From contig JAMLIK010000004.1 in assembly GCA_023954195.1 (NCBI GenBank), positions 186,001 through 250,000 of the forward strand: 64,000 nt of DNA, read 5' to 3'. Shown one piece after another: positions 34,328 through 44,281 of this stretch. The number at the start of each line of letters is the position of its first letter. Position 1 is the stretch's first letter. The notes beneath the pieces were generated by a model. The model was given only the letters and a program-made list of their open reading frames with translations. It was not told where the DNA came from and made no database searches. The DNA is from Xanthobacteraceae bacterium. GTDB taxonomy: Bacteria; Pseudomonadota; Alphaproteobacteria; Rhizobiales; Xanthobacteraceae. Made by a program: the position numbers and the translations under genes.

Positions 34328-34903
34328 ATGGAACCCGCCGTGGATTTCCAGAAGCTAGAATTGCCCGATGTCATGGTCGTTTCGCCGAAGCGGCACGCGG
34401 ACAGTCGCGGCTTTTTTTCCGAGGTGTTTCGCGACGACGCGTTTCGCAAGCAACTCCCCGATGTCGCGTTTGTCCAGGACAATCATGTTTATTCGCGGGC
34501 GCGCGGGACCTTGCGCGGGCTGCATTTCCAGACCGATCCGCACGCGCAGGGCAAGCTGGTGCGGTGCGGCTCCGGGCGCATTCTCGACGTGGCGGTCGAT
34601 ATCCGGGTTGGATCGCCGACCTACGGGCGTCACGTCGCCGTCGAATTGTCGCGCGACAACTGGAAACAGCTCTGGGTGCCGCCGGGGTTCGCGCATGGTT
34701 ACGTCACGTTAACCGACGACTGTGAAGTGAGCTACAAGGTGACGGACTATTACGCGCCGCAGTGCGACCGCGGCATCCTCTGGAACGATCCGCGGCTCGG
34801 CATCGACTGGGGGCTTCCGCCGGATCGGATCATCCTCTCCGACAAGGACAGCAATTTGCCATGTTTGTCTGATGTTGGTCCCTTTTTTCATTTCGGGCAT
34901 TGA
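34328..34903 (+). CDS. rfbC: dTDP-4-dehydrorhamnose 3,5-epimerase
   Basis: A 191-residue cupin enzyme, third step of dTDP-L-rhamnose synthesis. Conserved segments are '[17 protein letters not shown]', '[20 protein letters not shown]' (with the catalytic His), '[20 protein letters not shown]' and '[15 protein letters not shown]' (with the second catalytic-site His/Tyr). It opens the rfbCBDA unit; rfbB starts two bases after its stop. The ATG has CGACAGG just before it. The 160-base divergent region upstream is AT-rich and likely holds promoters for both strands. Confidence 0.96.
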   Translation: MEPAVDFQKLELPDVMVVSPKRHADSRGFFSEVFRDDAFRKQLPDVAFVQDNHVYSRARGTLRGLHFQTDPHAQGKLVRCGSGRILDVAVDIRVGSPTYGRHVAVELSRDNWKQLWVPPGFAHGYVTLTDDCEVSYKVTDYYAPQCDRGILWNDPRLGIDWGLPPDRIILSDKDSNLPCLSDVGPFFHFGH

Positions 34904-34905
34904 TA

Positions 34906-35958
34906 ATGCGGGTGTTGATTACCGGGGGCGCGGGATTCATCGGGTCGGCGGTCAGCCGTTATTTGGCGTCGCAAAGCCGGCACGATGTCATCGTCCTCGA
35001 CAAGCTGACCTATGCGGGCAACCTGACGTCGCTCGCGGAGATTGCCTCGAACAAGAATTTTGCCTTCGAGCAGAAGGACATTTGCGATCGGGACGCGGTC
35101 GAGGCCGTGTTCAAGACGCATCGCCCGGAAGCCGTGATTCATCTGGCGGCGGAAAGTCATGTCGATCGCTCGATCTCGGGCTCCGACGTCTTCATCCAGA
35201 CCAATATCGTCGGCACCTTCAACCTGCTTGAGGTGGCGCGCCGGTATCTGGCGCAGGAAGGCAGCGCGCTCGCGGAGACGTTTCGATTCATCCACGTCTC
35301 GACCGACGAAGTGTACGGCTCGCTCGGCCAGGACGAGATGTTTACCGAGGCAACGCCCTACGATCCCAGTTCGCCCTACTCGGCGAGCAAGGCGGCCTCC
35401 GACCACCTCGCCAAGGCGTGGCATCGCACCTATGGCCTGCCGGTGATCGTGACCAATTGCTCGAACAATTACGGCCCCTATCATTTCCCCGAGAAACTCA
35501 TTCCGCTGACGATCCTCAACGCCTGTGACGGCAAGCCGATCCCGGTCTATGGCGACGGCGCCCAGATCCGGGATTGGCTCTATGTCGAGGATCATGCCCG
35601 CGCGCTGGCGCTTGTTCTGGAAAACGGCCGGCTCGGCGAGACCTACAATATCGGCGGACGCAACGAGCGCACCAATCTCGACGTGGTGCGCCAGATCTGT
35701 TCGCTGATGGACGAGGCATGCGGCAAGGACAAATCCCATCGCGAGTTAATCAGCTTCGTGCAGGACCGGCCGGGACACGATCGCCGCTACGCGATCGATG
35801 CCTCGAAGCTGGAAGCCGAACTCGGATGGCGGGCCCAGGAAGATTTCGAGTCGGGCATCCGCAAGACGGTGCACTGGTTCCTGAACAACCGCCATTGGTG
35901 GGAGCCGATCCGCCAGCGCGTCTATGACGGCCGGCGTCTCGGGCTGGTGGCGGGTTGA
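34906..35958 (+). CDS. rfbB: dTDP-glucose 4,6-dehydratase
   Basis: A 350-residue SDR enzyme, second step of dTDP-L-rhamnose synthesis. NAD-binding '[17 protein letters not shown]' is at residues 7-23; '[12 protein letters not shown]', the catalytic '[10 protein letters not shown]' and '[11 protein letters not shown]' (Tyr and Lys of the YxxxK pair) follow, then '[20 protein letters not shown]' typical of RmlB. ATG at 34906 is chosen over a TTG six bases upstream. The rfbD gene starts three bases after its stop. Confidence 0.97.
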   Translation: MRVLITGGAGFIGSAVSRYLASQSRHDVIVLDKLTYAGNLTSLAEIASNKNFAFEQKDICDRDAVEAVFKTHRPEAVIHLAAESHVDRSISGSDVFIQTNIVGTFNLLEVARRYLAQEGSALAETFRFIHVSTDEVYGSLGQDEMFTEATPYDPSSPYSASKAASDHLAKAWHRTYGLPVIVTNCSNNYGPYHFPEKLIPLTILNACDGKPIPVYGDGAQIRDWLYVEDHARALALVLENGRLGETYNIGGRNERTNLDVVRQICSLMDEACGKDKSHRELISFVQDRPGHDRRYAIDASKLEAELGWRAQEDFESGIRKTVHWFLNNRHWWEPIRQRVYDGRRLGLVAG

Positions 35959-35961
35959 TCG

Positions 35962-36870
35962 ATGAAGGTTCTTGTCATCGGCTCCGACGGACAGGTCGCG
36001 CGCGCCTTGCGGGACGTGGCCGGCGAGAACGGCGATGTCCTGTTGTCCTGCACCAGCCGGTCGGAGGTGGACGTCCGGCAGCGCGACGACATCGCGCGCG
36101 CGGTCGAGGCGGCGCGGCCGGATGTGATCGTCAATCCGGCGGCGTTCACGGCGGTCGACCAGGCCGAGTCGCAGTCGGAGCTGGCCTTCGCCATCAATCG
36201 CGACGGCGCGCGGAACGTTGCTTCCGTCGCGGCCCGACACGCGATCCCGCTGATCCATCTCTCGACCGATTATGTCTTCGACGGCGAGAAGGACGGCGCC
36301 TACCTGGAATCCGATGCCACCAATCCACAAACGGTCTATGGCGCGTCGAAACTCGCGGGGGAACGAGCGATAGCGGAAGTCCATCCCCGATCGATCGTGC
36401 TGCGGACCGCGTGGGTCTACGCGCCCTATGGAAGCAATTTCGTGCGGACGATGGTGCGGCTGGCGGCGCGGAATCAACCGCTGCGCGTCGTTGAAGATCA
36501 GGTCGGTTGCCCGACTTACGCGCCGGATCTGGCGCGAACCATCCTCGCCATGATCGCGCATGCGGAGAAGATCGGCTGGCCGGAACGACTGTTCGGCGTC
36601 CTGCACGCTTGCGGCGCGGACCGGACCAGTTGGTTCGGGTTCGCGCGGCAGGTGATGACGCTGTCCGAGGCGGCCGGCGGGCCGTTGGTTCACATCGATC
36701 CGATCCCGACGTCGGAATATCCGACGCCGGCCCGGCGGCCGCGCAATTCGACCTTGTCGTGCGAGCGGCTCAAAGCGCAGTTCGGCCTGGCGTTGCCGCC
36801 GCTTGCGCCATCGTTGGGCGCGTGTATTCACCAGTTGCGGGAAAGCGGCGCGTTGGAGGCGGGATCGTGA
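35962..36870 (+). CDS. rfbD: dTDP-4-dehydrorhamnose reductase
   Basis: A 302-residue NADPH-dependent SDR, last step to dTDP-L-rhamnose. '[12 protein letters not shown]' is the cofactor loop, '[20 protein letters not shown]' and '[18 protein letters not shown]' are RmlD hallmarks, and '[11 protein letters not shown]' carries the catalytic Tyr and Lys. The stop overlaps the GTG start of rfbA by three bases, so the genes are coupled. Nothing is missing. Confidence 0.96.
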   Translation: MKVLVIGSDGQVARALRDVAGENGDVLLSCTSRSEVDVRQRDDIARAVEAARPDVIVNPAAFTAVDQAESQSELAFAINRDGARNVASVAARHAIPLIHLSTDYVFDGEKDGAYLESDATNPQTVYGASKLAGERAIAEVHPRSIVLRTAWVYAPYGSNFVRTMVRLAARNQPLRVVEDQVGCPTYAPDLARTILAMIAHAEKIGWPERLFGVLHACGADRTSWFGFARQVMTLSEAAGGPLVHIDPIPTSEYPTPARRPRNSTLSCERLKAQFGLALPPLAPSLGACIHQLRESGALEAGS

Positions 36871-37733
36871 AGGGAATCATTCTTGCCGGCGGCAGCGGCA
36901 CGCGGCTGTATCCGATGACGCTGGTGGTGTCGAAGCAGCTTCTGCCGGTCTACGACAAGCCGATGATCTATTATCCGCTGTCGACGCTGATGCTGGCGGG
37001 GATCCGCGATATCCTGATTATCACCACCCCGCCCGATCAAGCGGTGTTTCAAGCGTTGCTCGGGGATGGAAGCCATTGGGGAATCCGACTGTCCTATGCG
37101 GTCCAGCCGACACCGGGCGGCCTGGCGCAGGCTTTCATTATCGGCGCGAAATTCCTGAACGGGGAAAGCTCGGCCCTCGTGCTCGGCGACAACGTGTTTT
37201 ATGGGCATGGCTTGCCGGAGCTTCTCAATCGGGCGGCGGCGCGGACCAGCGGAGCGACGGTTTTCGCCTATCGTGTCACCGACCCCGAACGCTATGGCGT
37301 GGTTTCGTTCAATGACGCGGGGCAAGCGGTTTCCATCGAGGAAAAGCCCGGCAAGCCGCGGTCCAACTACGCGGTGACCGGCCTCTATTTCTACGACGGA
37401 GACGCCGCGAACCATGCCGCGAATATCAAGCCGTCGGCGCGCGGCGAACTGGAGATTACCGATCTCAATCGCATCTATCTGGAGCAGGGCAATCTCAGCG
37501 TGGAACGCATGGGGCGCGGGTTCGCGTGGTTCGACACGGGAACGCCGGACAGCTTGAGGGACGCGACTGATTTTGTCGCGACGCTCCAGCGCCGGCAGGG
37601 ATTTCAGATCGCCTGTCTGGAGGAGGTGGCCTTGAGTCAAGGGTTCATCGACCCGGCCCAGGTGTCCCGGCGCGCCAACGCCCTTGGGAAGGGCGCCTAT
37701 TCGAAGTATCTTCAAGATCTTGTCGCGGGCTGA
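36867..37733 (+). CDS. rfbA: Glucose-1-phosphate thymidylyltransferase
   Basis: A 288-residue nucleotidyltransferase, first step of dTDP-L-rhamnose synthesis. '[20 protein letters not shown]' with '[20 protein letters not shown]' forms the signature, 'VLGDNVFYG' holds the metal-binding Asp, and 'VEEKP'-equivalent '[20 protein letters not shown]' follows. It starts at a GTG overlapping the rfbD stop. The four rhamnose genes are thus complete, in the order C-B-D-A. A methyltransferase gene follows after seven bases. Confidence 0.97.
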   Translation: MKGIILAGGSGTRLYPMTLVVSKQLLPVYDKPMIYYPLSTLMLAGIRDILIITTPPDQAVFQALLGDGSHWGIRLSYAVQPTPGGLAQAFIIGAKFLNGESSALVLGDNVFYGHGLPELLNRAAARTSGATVFAYRVTDPERYGVVSFNDAGQAVSIEEKPGKPRSNYAVTGLYFYDGDAANHAANIKPSARGELEITDLNRIYLEQGNLSVERMGRGFAWFDTGTPDSLRDATDFVATLQRRQGFQIACLEEVALSQGFIDPAQVSRRANALGKGAYSKYLQDLVAG

Positions 37734-37740
37734 ATGCTCA

Positions 37741-38406
37741 ATGCCGCAAACCATGATTGAAAAGCCTCCCCAACCGACGGTCGCCGAGAGCAAGCCGTTC
37801 GCGCTGGCTCCGGACAAGAAGCACGTCCTGCATGTCGGGTGCGGACCCAAGCGCGCCGACAAGCTGCATGTCGCGTTCCGGGGGCCGGACTGGGTGGAGG
37901 TCCGGCTCGATGTCGATCGCAGGGTCGCGCCCGATATCGTCGGCTCGATGGTCGATCTTCATCCGTGGATCCTGGATGCGACCTTTGACGCCGTCTGGTC
38001 CTCGCACAACCTCGAACATCTCGATTCGCATGAGGTGCCGAAGGCCCTCGCCGAGTTTGTCCGGATCCTGAAGCCGGGCGGATTCGCGCTGATTACCTGC
38101 CCGGATCTCGGAGAGATCGCCAGCCAGATCGCGAACGGCCGAATTGACGAAGAACTCTATGTCTCGCCGGGCGGTCCGGTGACGGCTCTCGACGTGGTGT
38201 TCGGGTTTGGGCGCAGCATTCAGGCCGGCAACAAATTCATGCGTCACAATACCGGATTCACCGACAGCCGCCTCGGGCGGCTGTTGATCGAAGCGGGGTT
38301 TTCCGAGGTCAGGGTGGCCAAGGGCCGGCAATACGATCTATGGGCGCTGGCGATGATGCGCGAGTTTCGGCTGGAAGATCAGAAAGAACTCGGAGCCCTA
38401 TTCTAG
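37741..38406 (+). CDS. Class I SAM-dependent methyltransferase
   Basis: A 221-residue methyltransferase. 'KHVLHVGCGPKRADKLHVAF' gives the SAM-binding loop, 'LDVDRRVAPDIVGSMVDLHP' the acidic strand, 'FDAVWSSHNLEHLDSHEVPK' motif IV and 'LAEFVRILKPGGFALITCPD' motif V. It is the last gene of the rhamnose unit, only seven bases after rfbA, so a sugar or polysaccharide acceptor is likely; O-methylated rhamnose is a reasonable guess. The stop codon lies at the very edge of a family B repeat. Confidence 0.87.
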   Translation: MPQTMIEKPPQPTVAESKPFALAPDKKHVLHVGCGPKRADKLHVAFRGPDWVEVRLDVDRRVAPDIVGSMVDLHPWILDATFDAVWSSHNLEHLDSHEVPKALAEFVRILKPGGFALITCPDLGEIASQIANGRIDEELYVSPGGPVTALDVVFGFGRSIQAGNKFMRHNTGFTDSRLGRLLIEAGFSEVRVAKGRQYDLWALAMMREFRLEDQKELGALF

Positions 38407-38509
38407 AGCACGATTCAACTGCGTTGAATCATGCTCGTCGCTTATCTTTTTGTTTGAGCGAGCATGATCTTTTCCGAAAACCGGTGTCCACTTTTCGGGA
38501 TCATGCTCT
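38405..38509. repeat. Dispersed palindromic repeat, family B
   Basis: It runs from AGAGCACGATTCAACTGCG to GATCATGCTCT. The outer arms AGAGCA and (A)TGCTCT are inverted. The core GAAAACCGGTGTCCACTTTT recurs at 57943 (nearly identical over about 90 bases) and, as a fragment, at 48977. It abuts the methyltransferase stop, so it may end that transcript. Confidence 0.85.
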
Positions 38510-38560
38510 GGAGGCTTTCCGCCTTTGACGGCGGCTGATTCCGTTAAAAACGAAAAGTCT

Positions 38561-40711
38561 TTAGAGCCCGGTTTCGATTCCGCCGGAACGGAAATGGCTC
38601 TGACGGCCTTCCTCGTCGCCGGTCGCGGCGATTTCGCGTTGCGGAGCCGAAGCCATGGCGCGATCGACGTCGACGACCTTAGAGGATTCGGGGTGAGAGG
38701 ACGTCGCGAACAGGTGCGCCAGATGGGCCAGCCGCTTTGAGCCGACCGGCGTCTTGCTCGCCTCCTCATACCACAGACGCGCCTCGTCTTCCTTGACGAT
38801 CGCGTCCGGGCTGGCGGCGTAAGCCTCGACCAGCTTGATCTGGGCTTCCACCATGTTCTGCTGCGCCGCCTTTTCGAACCAGCCCATGGCGGCGGCCGGG
38901 TCCGGCTCGCACCCTTGCCCCTTGAGCAGCATCACCGCCAGATTGTACTGGGACACGACGTGGCCGCCCTCGGCGGCGCGCCGATACCATGCGATCCCCT
39001 GCTTGAGGTCGGCGGGAACATCCTGGCCCTGGCAATAAAGCACCGCGAGGCGAAACTGCGCCCCGAGGTGGCTGCGTTCGGCGGCGCGCGTCAGCCAGGT
39101 GACGGCGTCCGACGGGTTGCGCGGAATAAACTGGCCGGCAAGAAGCCGCAGCGCGAGCTTGTATTGCGCCTCGGTGTTTTCCGCGTTGGCGGCTTCGAGA
39201 TAGTGCCGGCTCGCGCGCTCCTGATCGAGCGGAAGGCCCTCGACCGTGCCGTCATAAAGTTCGGCGAGGCGCAGCGCCGCGATCGCCTGTCCGTCCCTGG
39301 CGCAGGACTCCAGAAGCTCGACCGCGCGCGTCGGGTTGCGCGTGGCGGCGTCGTTTTGCAGGTAGGTCATGGCCAGCGCGATCCGGGCGTCGGCATGACC
39401 CGACGTGCTGGCCTTCTCAAGCCAGTCGAGCGCCCTGGCGGTGTCGCGCGGCACGCCGGATCCGGCGGAATAGATCCGCCCCAATTGCAACTGGGCAAGA
39501 ACGAAGCCTTTGTCCGCGGCGGCCTTGTACCAGGTCAAAGCCTGATCGAGGTCGCGCGGCACGCCGTCGCCCTTGGCGTAGAATGTCGCAAGATTGTAGG
39601 CGGCGGTGGCGTGTCCGTTCTCGGCGGCGCGGGAAAACCACGATGCCGCCAGACGAAGATTGGGCGCCACGCCCTGGCCGGTCGCGTAAAGCCGTCCCAG
39701 GACGAATTGGGACTGCACGTCGCCTCGCTCGGCGGCCTCACGATACCAGTTCGCCGCCTCGCGCAGGTCCGGCGCGATGCCTTTGCCTTGCGAGTAGATT
39801 TCCGCGAGTTGAACACAGGCGGGGATGAAGCCCTTTTTGGCGGCCCGCCTGAAATAGGTTTCGGCCTTGTCGGGGTCGAGCGGGAGGCCGTTGCCGCTCA
39901 GGTGCATCAACCCTGCCTGATGGTAAGCGCGAGCATCGCCCCGCTCGGCGGCGCGGGTGAACCAGTGCCCGGCGCGCGCCGCATCCGCTTCCCGGCCCTG
40001 CCCGGTCAAACAGAGGTGACCGATGGCGAACTGCGCCCGCGCATCGTTGTTTTCGGCGGCTTTTTCGTACCAGTCGGCGGCCGTTGCGTGATCGACGGGG
40101 CGTCCAAGGCCCTGAAAATAGAGATCGCCGAGCCCGAACTGCGCCATGGCGATATTCGCCGCCGCCGCCCGTGTATAATAATCATGGGCCTGCTCGTAAT
40201 CCGCCGGGCCGCCCCGACCGTGACGATGGATATCGCCCATCACCGCGAGAGCGAGAGGATCGCCCGATTGAGCCGCCGCGCCGATCCAGTGACGCGCCAA
40301 TTCCTCGTCTTTCTTGATGCCGGTTCCGGTCGGAAGCAGCGTATTCAGAATGGATTCCGAGCCGTTCGGATCACGAGCCTTGGCGCTGCTCAGCCAGGAG
40401 GCCAGCCAGGGAGGAATGACGTCCGAGCCGCTGAGATAGATCAGGCCGAGCTGAAGCTGCGCGCCGGGATGTCCGCGTTGCGCGGCTTTCTCATACCAGC
40501 TCGCGGCGTCCGCGACGCTGCGCAGAACGCCCTCGCCGCGCGCGTAGAGCAGGCCGATCCGATAAAGAGCTTCGGTATTGCCGGCGTCAGCCGAAATCTT
40601 CCAGACGCGGAGAGCGTCGGCGAACTTTCGTTGTTCATAGAACTGCTCCCCTCGCGCAAAGCTGCGGGAAACCTGCACGGTTCGCGGGAGAAATCTCTCT
40701 AACAGTTTCAA
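38561..40711 (-). CDS. Sel1-repeat protein (about sixteen repeats)
   Basis: A 716-residue cytoplasmic solenoid of about sixteen Sel1-like (TPR-related) repeats between residues 35 and 660, each near 36 residues with the pattern 'G..LY..G.GV..D...A..WY..AA..G...A'. The N-terminal 25 residues are basic with no signal peptide; the C-terminal tail (about 50 residues) is unstructured. Only a TTG start is available. It begins eight bases after the HlyD-like gene stops, so it is part of the ABC-HlyD-Sel1 unit. Sel1 solenoids bind proteins, so an adaptor, chaperone or regulator for the exporter is plausible; no enzyme motif is present. Confidence 0.85.
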   Translation of the reverse strand: MKLLERFLPRTVQVSRSFARGEQFYEQRKFADALRVWKISADAGNTEALYRIGLLYARGEGVLRSVADAASWYEKAAQRGHPGAQLQLGLIYLSGSDVIPPWLASWLSSAKARDPNGSESILNTLLPTGTGIKKDEELARHWIGAAAQSGDPLALAVMGDIHRHGRGGPADYEQAHDYYTRAAAANIAMAQFGLGDLYFQGLGRPVDHATAADWYEKAAENNDARAQFAIGHLCLTGQGREADAARAGHWFTRAAERGDARAYHQAGLMHLSGNGLPLDPDKAETYFRRAAKKGFIPACVQLAEIYSQGKGIAPDLREAANWYREAAERGDVQSQFVLGRLYATGQGVAPNLRLAASWFSRAAENGHATAAYNLATFYAKGDGVPRDLDQALTWYKAAADKGFVLAQLQLGRIYSAGSGVPRDTARALDWLEKASTSGHADARIALAMTYLQNDAATRNPTRAVELLESCARDGQAIAALRLAELYDGTVEGLPLDQERASRHYLEAANAENTEAQYKLALRLLAGQFIPRNPSDAVTWLTRAAERSHLGAQFRLAVLYCQGQDVPADLKQGIAWYRRAAEGGHVVSQYNLAVMLLKGQGCEPDPAAAMGWFEKAAQQNMVEAQIKLVEAYAASPDAIVKEDEARLWYEEASKTPVGSKRLAHLAHLFATSSHPESSKVVDVDRAMASAPQREIAATGDEEGRQSHFRSGGIETGL

Positions 40712-40719
40712 GCGGGAGC

Positions 40720-42060
40720 CTATGGTTCGCGCATGGCCTCATTGACCCCGCGCAGCAAGCCACTGAGCAGATACATCGCAGCGGATCTTTGACCGAGGTT
40801 CACGTCAGCGGTGAGCGTCATTCCCGGAATCAGCCGGAAATTCTGCGGGACATGATAGAAGTTGGTCTCTGTAATCGAGCATCTCGCTTTGTAGTAAGCC
40901 TCGGTCGGCTGCCCGTTATCGTCCGTCGTAAAGGCGCCGTCGCTGATCCAGCGAATTTTGCCGTACGCCATGCCATGTTCGATGTATTTGAAGGCGTCGA
41001 TCTTGATCGTGCAGGAATCGTCGGTTCTGACAAATCCAACGTCGCGCGACAATATCCGGACTTCCGCCTCGACAGGCGTGTTGAGCGGCATCAGCGTGAA
41101 AAGGGCGTCCCCCTGTTTCAGGACCGATCCGACTGAAAGTTTCGCCTGGGACAGCACCATGGACGGCGCCGGCGCCGTCAGGCGAATCAGGTCCTGATGT
41201 TTCAGGGCTTTCTCCAGCTGAGCCTGCGCCGTGTCGTGATCGTTGCGCGCCTTCACCAGCTCCTCGCCGGTGGTGGTCTTCCATTGCTGGATGAAAGCCT
41301 CGCGGTCGGCGGTGTTGGAAGCCAGGGTCTGCCGCGCCTCGATCAGGCCGTTTTTGGTATTTTCGACCAGCCGGCCCAGCTCAAGATTCGCGTCCTGGGA
41401 AATGAACATATTGAGCTTGGAACCGGAGCCCGTCTCAACCAGGCTGGTGCGCATCGCTTCGATCTTTTCCGCGACCTGCTGGCGTTGCGAATATCGCTCC
41501 TCGTCCGACTGGAGTTTCGTGATCGTCGCCTGCGCCAGCTTGATCTTGGCGTCGAAGCTGTTCAACTGCGCGTTGAATTGCGCCTTGCGCTGCTCATAGA
41601 GCCCCTTTTGCAGCATGATATATTTGGCGGATTCCGCGTCGTCCGCGTGGGGGAAGACCGGCGGCTCGGATCCGCTCAGTTCGGCGGAGGCGCGCGCGAT
41701 CTGGGCGTCGAGGCTGGAAATCTGTTGCTTCAGTTGCCGGACATCGGCGGCGGCGAAAGTGGCGTCGAGCGTCGCCAATAATTGTCCCGTCTGGACAACG
41801 TCGCCCTCCTTGACGTCGAGGGTTCGGATAATGGAGGGGTCCAGCGCCTGGAACACGGTGACGTTCTGGGTCGAGACGATTTTGCCGCTCCCGCTGATGA
41901 CGCGATCGATCCGTCCAAGGAACAGCAGCGCGACACCGCTCAACAGGAAAGCCAACAGCACGTAAAGCGTGGCCCTGGCTCCCCATGGCTCGGGAGCCTC
42001 CCGGATCGCGTCCGTTTCCGATTGAAACTGCCGGACCACTGACAAATCGTTACGAGACAC
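40720..42060 (-). CDS. HlyD family type I secretion periplasmic adaptor
   Basis: A 446-residue membrane fusion protein. One N-terminal membrane helix (about 30-50, 'LYVLLAFLLSGVALLFLG') precedes the barrel-lipoyl half 'SGSGKIVSTQNVTVFQALDP' and 'VKEGDVVQTGQLLATLDATF', a long coiled-coil hairpin (about 120-280), and the second half 'VGSVLKQGDALFTLMPLNTP' and 'LIPGMTLTADVNLGQRSAAM'. It starts at a GTG that overlaps the exporter stop by 11 bases. It would bridge the ABC exporter to a TolC-type outer-membrane channel, which is not in the window. Confidence 0.92.
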   Translation of the reverse strand: MSRNDLSVVRQFQSETDAIREAPEPWGARATLYVLLAFLLSGVALLFLGRIDRVISGSGKIVSTQNVTVFQALDPSIIRTLDVKEGDVVQTGQLLATLDATFAAADVRQLKQQISSLDAQIARASAELSGSEPPVFPHADDAESAKYIMLQKGLYEQRKAQFNAQLNSFDAKIKLAQATITKLQSDEERYSQRQQVAEKIEAMRTSLVETGSGSKLNMFISQDANLELGRLVENTKNGLIEARQTLASNTADREAFIQQWKTTTGEELVKARNDHDTAQAQLEKALKHQDLIRLTAPAPSMVLSQAKLSVGSVLKQGDALFTLMPLNTPVEAEVRILSRDVGFVRTDDSCTIKIDAFKYIEHGMAYGKIRWISDGAFTTDDNGQPTEAYYKARCSITETNFYHVPQNFRLIPGMTLTADVNLGQRSAAMYLLSGLLRGVNEAMREP

Positions 42061-44281
42061 GACGGACCGTCCTCAGAGGAGTGCCGGGAACCAAATTCAG
42101 GTGCTTGTTTTGCAGATACCAAAGCTCCCGATAAATGTCGCAACGGTCGACCAGTTCATCGTGTTTGCCGATGTCGAGAACCTCACCGCCGTTCAGCACC
42201 AGAATGGCGTCCGCATGCACCAGGGCCGACAATCGGTGCGAAATGATAATCATCGTTCGCCCCTGGGCGATGCGCGCGAGATTGGCGTTGACGATGGCTT
42301 CGCTGTCGGCGTCGAGCGCGCTGGTCGCTTCGTCGAGAATGAGGATGCGCGGATCCGTAATCAGGGCGCGGGCAATGGCGAGGCGCTGGCGTTGCCCTCC
42401 CGACAGGTTGGGGGAGCCTTCGTAGATATATGTCTCGTAGCCGCGCGGCAGCTTGTCGATGAACTCCTCCGCGCCGGCCAGTCGCGCGGCGCGGACGACG
42501 TCCTCGAACGTCGCGTCGCTCTTGGCGGCCGCGATGTTTTCCCGGATCGTGCCGCTGAACAGGAAGTTCTCCTGCAAAACGACGCCGAGACTGTGCCGCA
42601 GATGATCGACGTCGTATTCGCGGACGTCGATGCCGTCGATCTTGATTAACCCGCCGTAATCGGAATGCAGGCGCTGCAACAGCCGGGTGATCGTCGTTTT
42701 GCCCGAACCGCTCTTGCCCATGATTCCCAGCGTCGTGCCGAGCGGGGCCTCGAAGGACACATTGCGAAGGGCGGGCGAGACGGCGCCTTGGTACGAAAAT
42801 GTGACGCCCGAGAAAGCGAGTTCGCCGCGAAGCGGGACGCGTACGCCCTGCCCGCTGCGGCCTTCCTCCTGCGGCTGGTTGACCAGGTCGCTGAGCAAAT
42901 TCACAGCAAGTCGAGCTTCATCATATTGATCGATAAGCTTGGCGAGATGGACCAGCGGGCCGACCACGCGGCGCGACAGGATCATGAACGCGAACAGCGC
43001 GCCGATATATACCGGGTCCTGGCTGGTGAGCGCGAAGTAGACACCCAGACCCAGCGCGCCGCTGACAGCCAGTCGCTCCAGAGGGGTGACGATGGTTTGC
43101 AGGAGATTGGATGTCATTCCCGCGTCAAATCGAAGCTTGGCGACACGCGCCGCGAGCACGTCATACATATGACGTTGACGGGCATCGAGAGAGAGGGACT
43201 TGACGGTTCGCATGCCGTGGAGCGTTTGCACCAAGAAAGCGCCGCGTTGGGATTCCGCGGCTTCCAGAAGAGCGGCCTTTCGCCGATAGGTCGGGAGCAT
43301 GACCATCATGACGCCGCCGATCAGCCCGCAGATCCCGAGAACGATCGCGGTCAGTGTCGGGCTGAAGAAGAACATAACGGGCAGAAAGAAAAGCAGCGTC
43401 GTGGAGTCCAGCACGGTCCCGAAAACCTGGCCGGACAGGAAGCTGCGGACCCGATTGAGCTGGTTCATGTCGTAAGCGATTTTGCCGACTTGTGTCCGCT
43501 CAAAAAAATCCATCGGCAAATGCAAGACCTTGTTGAAAATGTAGGTCATCAGCTTTGCGTCAAAACGCGTGGTCAGGAGGAGGACCAAAAACCCCCGTAA
43601 ATAGATGAAGGCCGCTTCAAACAGGATGATTACCAACAGGGCGATGGATAAAACGTAGAGCGTGCTGAAGGCTTGATAGGTGAGGACTTTGTCAAACAGT
43701 ACGCGCATGAATACAATCGGCGCGAGGGCGACGAACCCCAGGACGACGGCGCAGATCGCGATGTCCCGGACCAGCCGGCGCTCACGCGAGATCAGGGCGA
43801 TCAGCAGCCCGAACTGAAACGGCTGCTCCTCGTCGGTGAGATCGTAGTTACGCTTTACGACGATGGCTTTGCCGGTCCAGATTTGCTCAAAGCGGAATTG
43901 ATCGAGGATCAGCAGGTTGCCGGCCGCCGCGCGGGGATCCTGCAAGGCGATCCGGGTCCCCTCGTTCGAGGTTTCGAGTCCGGTCAGGATCATGCTGCCG
44001 CCGTCGACCGTGGTGACGATCAAGGGAAGGGCGTCTTTCAAGGATTTGAGGTCGGCGACCGTGAGATCGAGGGCCTTGATCTTGAGGCCGGCGTTTTCCG
44101 CACCCCGCTGCAAGGTCGCAAAGTCAATCTGATCGACGTCGTCGATAAAATTGTCCCGGATGAGGCGATCCTCTGACAGGTCAAGTCCGTGGCGGCGCGC
44201 CAGTAGTACCAGGCAGCCCAGCGCCGATGCCTGAACAGTAGGGCCGTTGCTCGACGGTTCGGACGTCTTCTTGCGAAACAT
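42050..44281 (-). CDS. Type I secretion ABC exporter with peptidase-like (C39-like) domain
   Basis: A 743-residue half-transporter: N-terminal C39-like domain (about 15-135), six-helix membrane domain (about 160-440) and ATPase (about 490-720). Walker A is 'GIMGKSGSGKTT', signature 'LSGGQRQRLAIARAL', Walker B 'ILILDEATSALD', H-loop 'IISHR'. In the peptidase-like domain the catalytic Cys position appears as Ser in 'ASALGCLVLLARRHG' and no catalytic His is seen after 'LPLIVTT', so it should bind the substrate without cleaving it, as HlyB does. A cargo gene with RTX repeats is not visible nearby. It is the first gene of the exporter-HlyD-Sel1 unit. Confidence 0.92.
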   Translation of the reverse strand: MFRKKTSEPSSNGPTVQASALGCLVLLARRHGLDLSEDRLIRDNFIDDVDQIDFATLQRGAENAGLKIKALDLTVADLKSLKDALPLIVTTVDGGSMILTGLETSNEGTRIALQDPRAAAGNLLILDQFRFEQIWTGKAIVVKRNYDLTDEEQPFQFGLLIALISRERRLVRDIAICAVVLGFVALAPIVFMRVLFDKVLTYQAFSTLYVLSIALLVIILFEAAFIYLRGFLVLLLTTRFDAKLMTYIFNKVLHLPMDFFERTQVGKIAYDMNQLNRVRSFLSGQVFGTVLDSTTLLFFLPVMFFFSPTLTAIVLGICGLIGGVMMVMLPTYRRKAALLEAAESQRGAFLVQTLHGMRTVKSLSLDARQRHMYDVLAARVAKLRFDAGMTSNLLQTIVTPLERLAVSGALGLGVYFALTSQDPVYIGALFAFMILSRRVVGPLVHLAKLIDQYDEARLAVNLLSDLVNQPQEEGRSGQGVRVPLRGELAFSGVTFSYQGAVSPALRNVSFEAPLGTTLGIMGKSGSGKTTITRLLQRLHSDYGGLIKIDGIDVREYDVDHLRHSLGVVLQENFLFSGTIRENIAAAKSDATFEDVVRAARLAGAEEFIDKLPRGYETYIYEGSPNLSGGQRQRLAIARALITDPRILILDEATSALDADSEAIVNANLARIAQGRTMIIISHRLSALVHADAILVLNGGEVLDIGKHDELVDRCDIYRELWYLQNKHLNLVPGTPLRTVRRVS

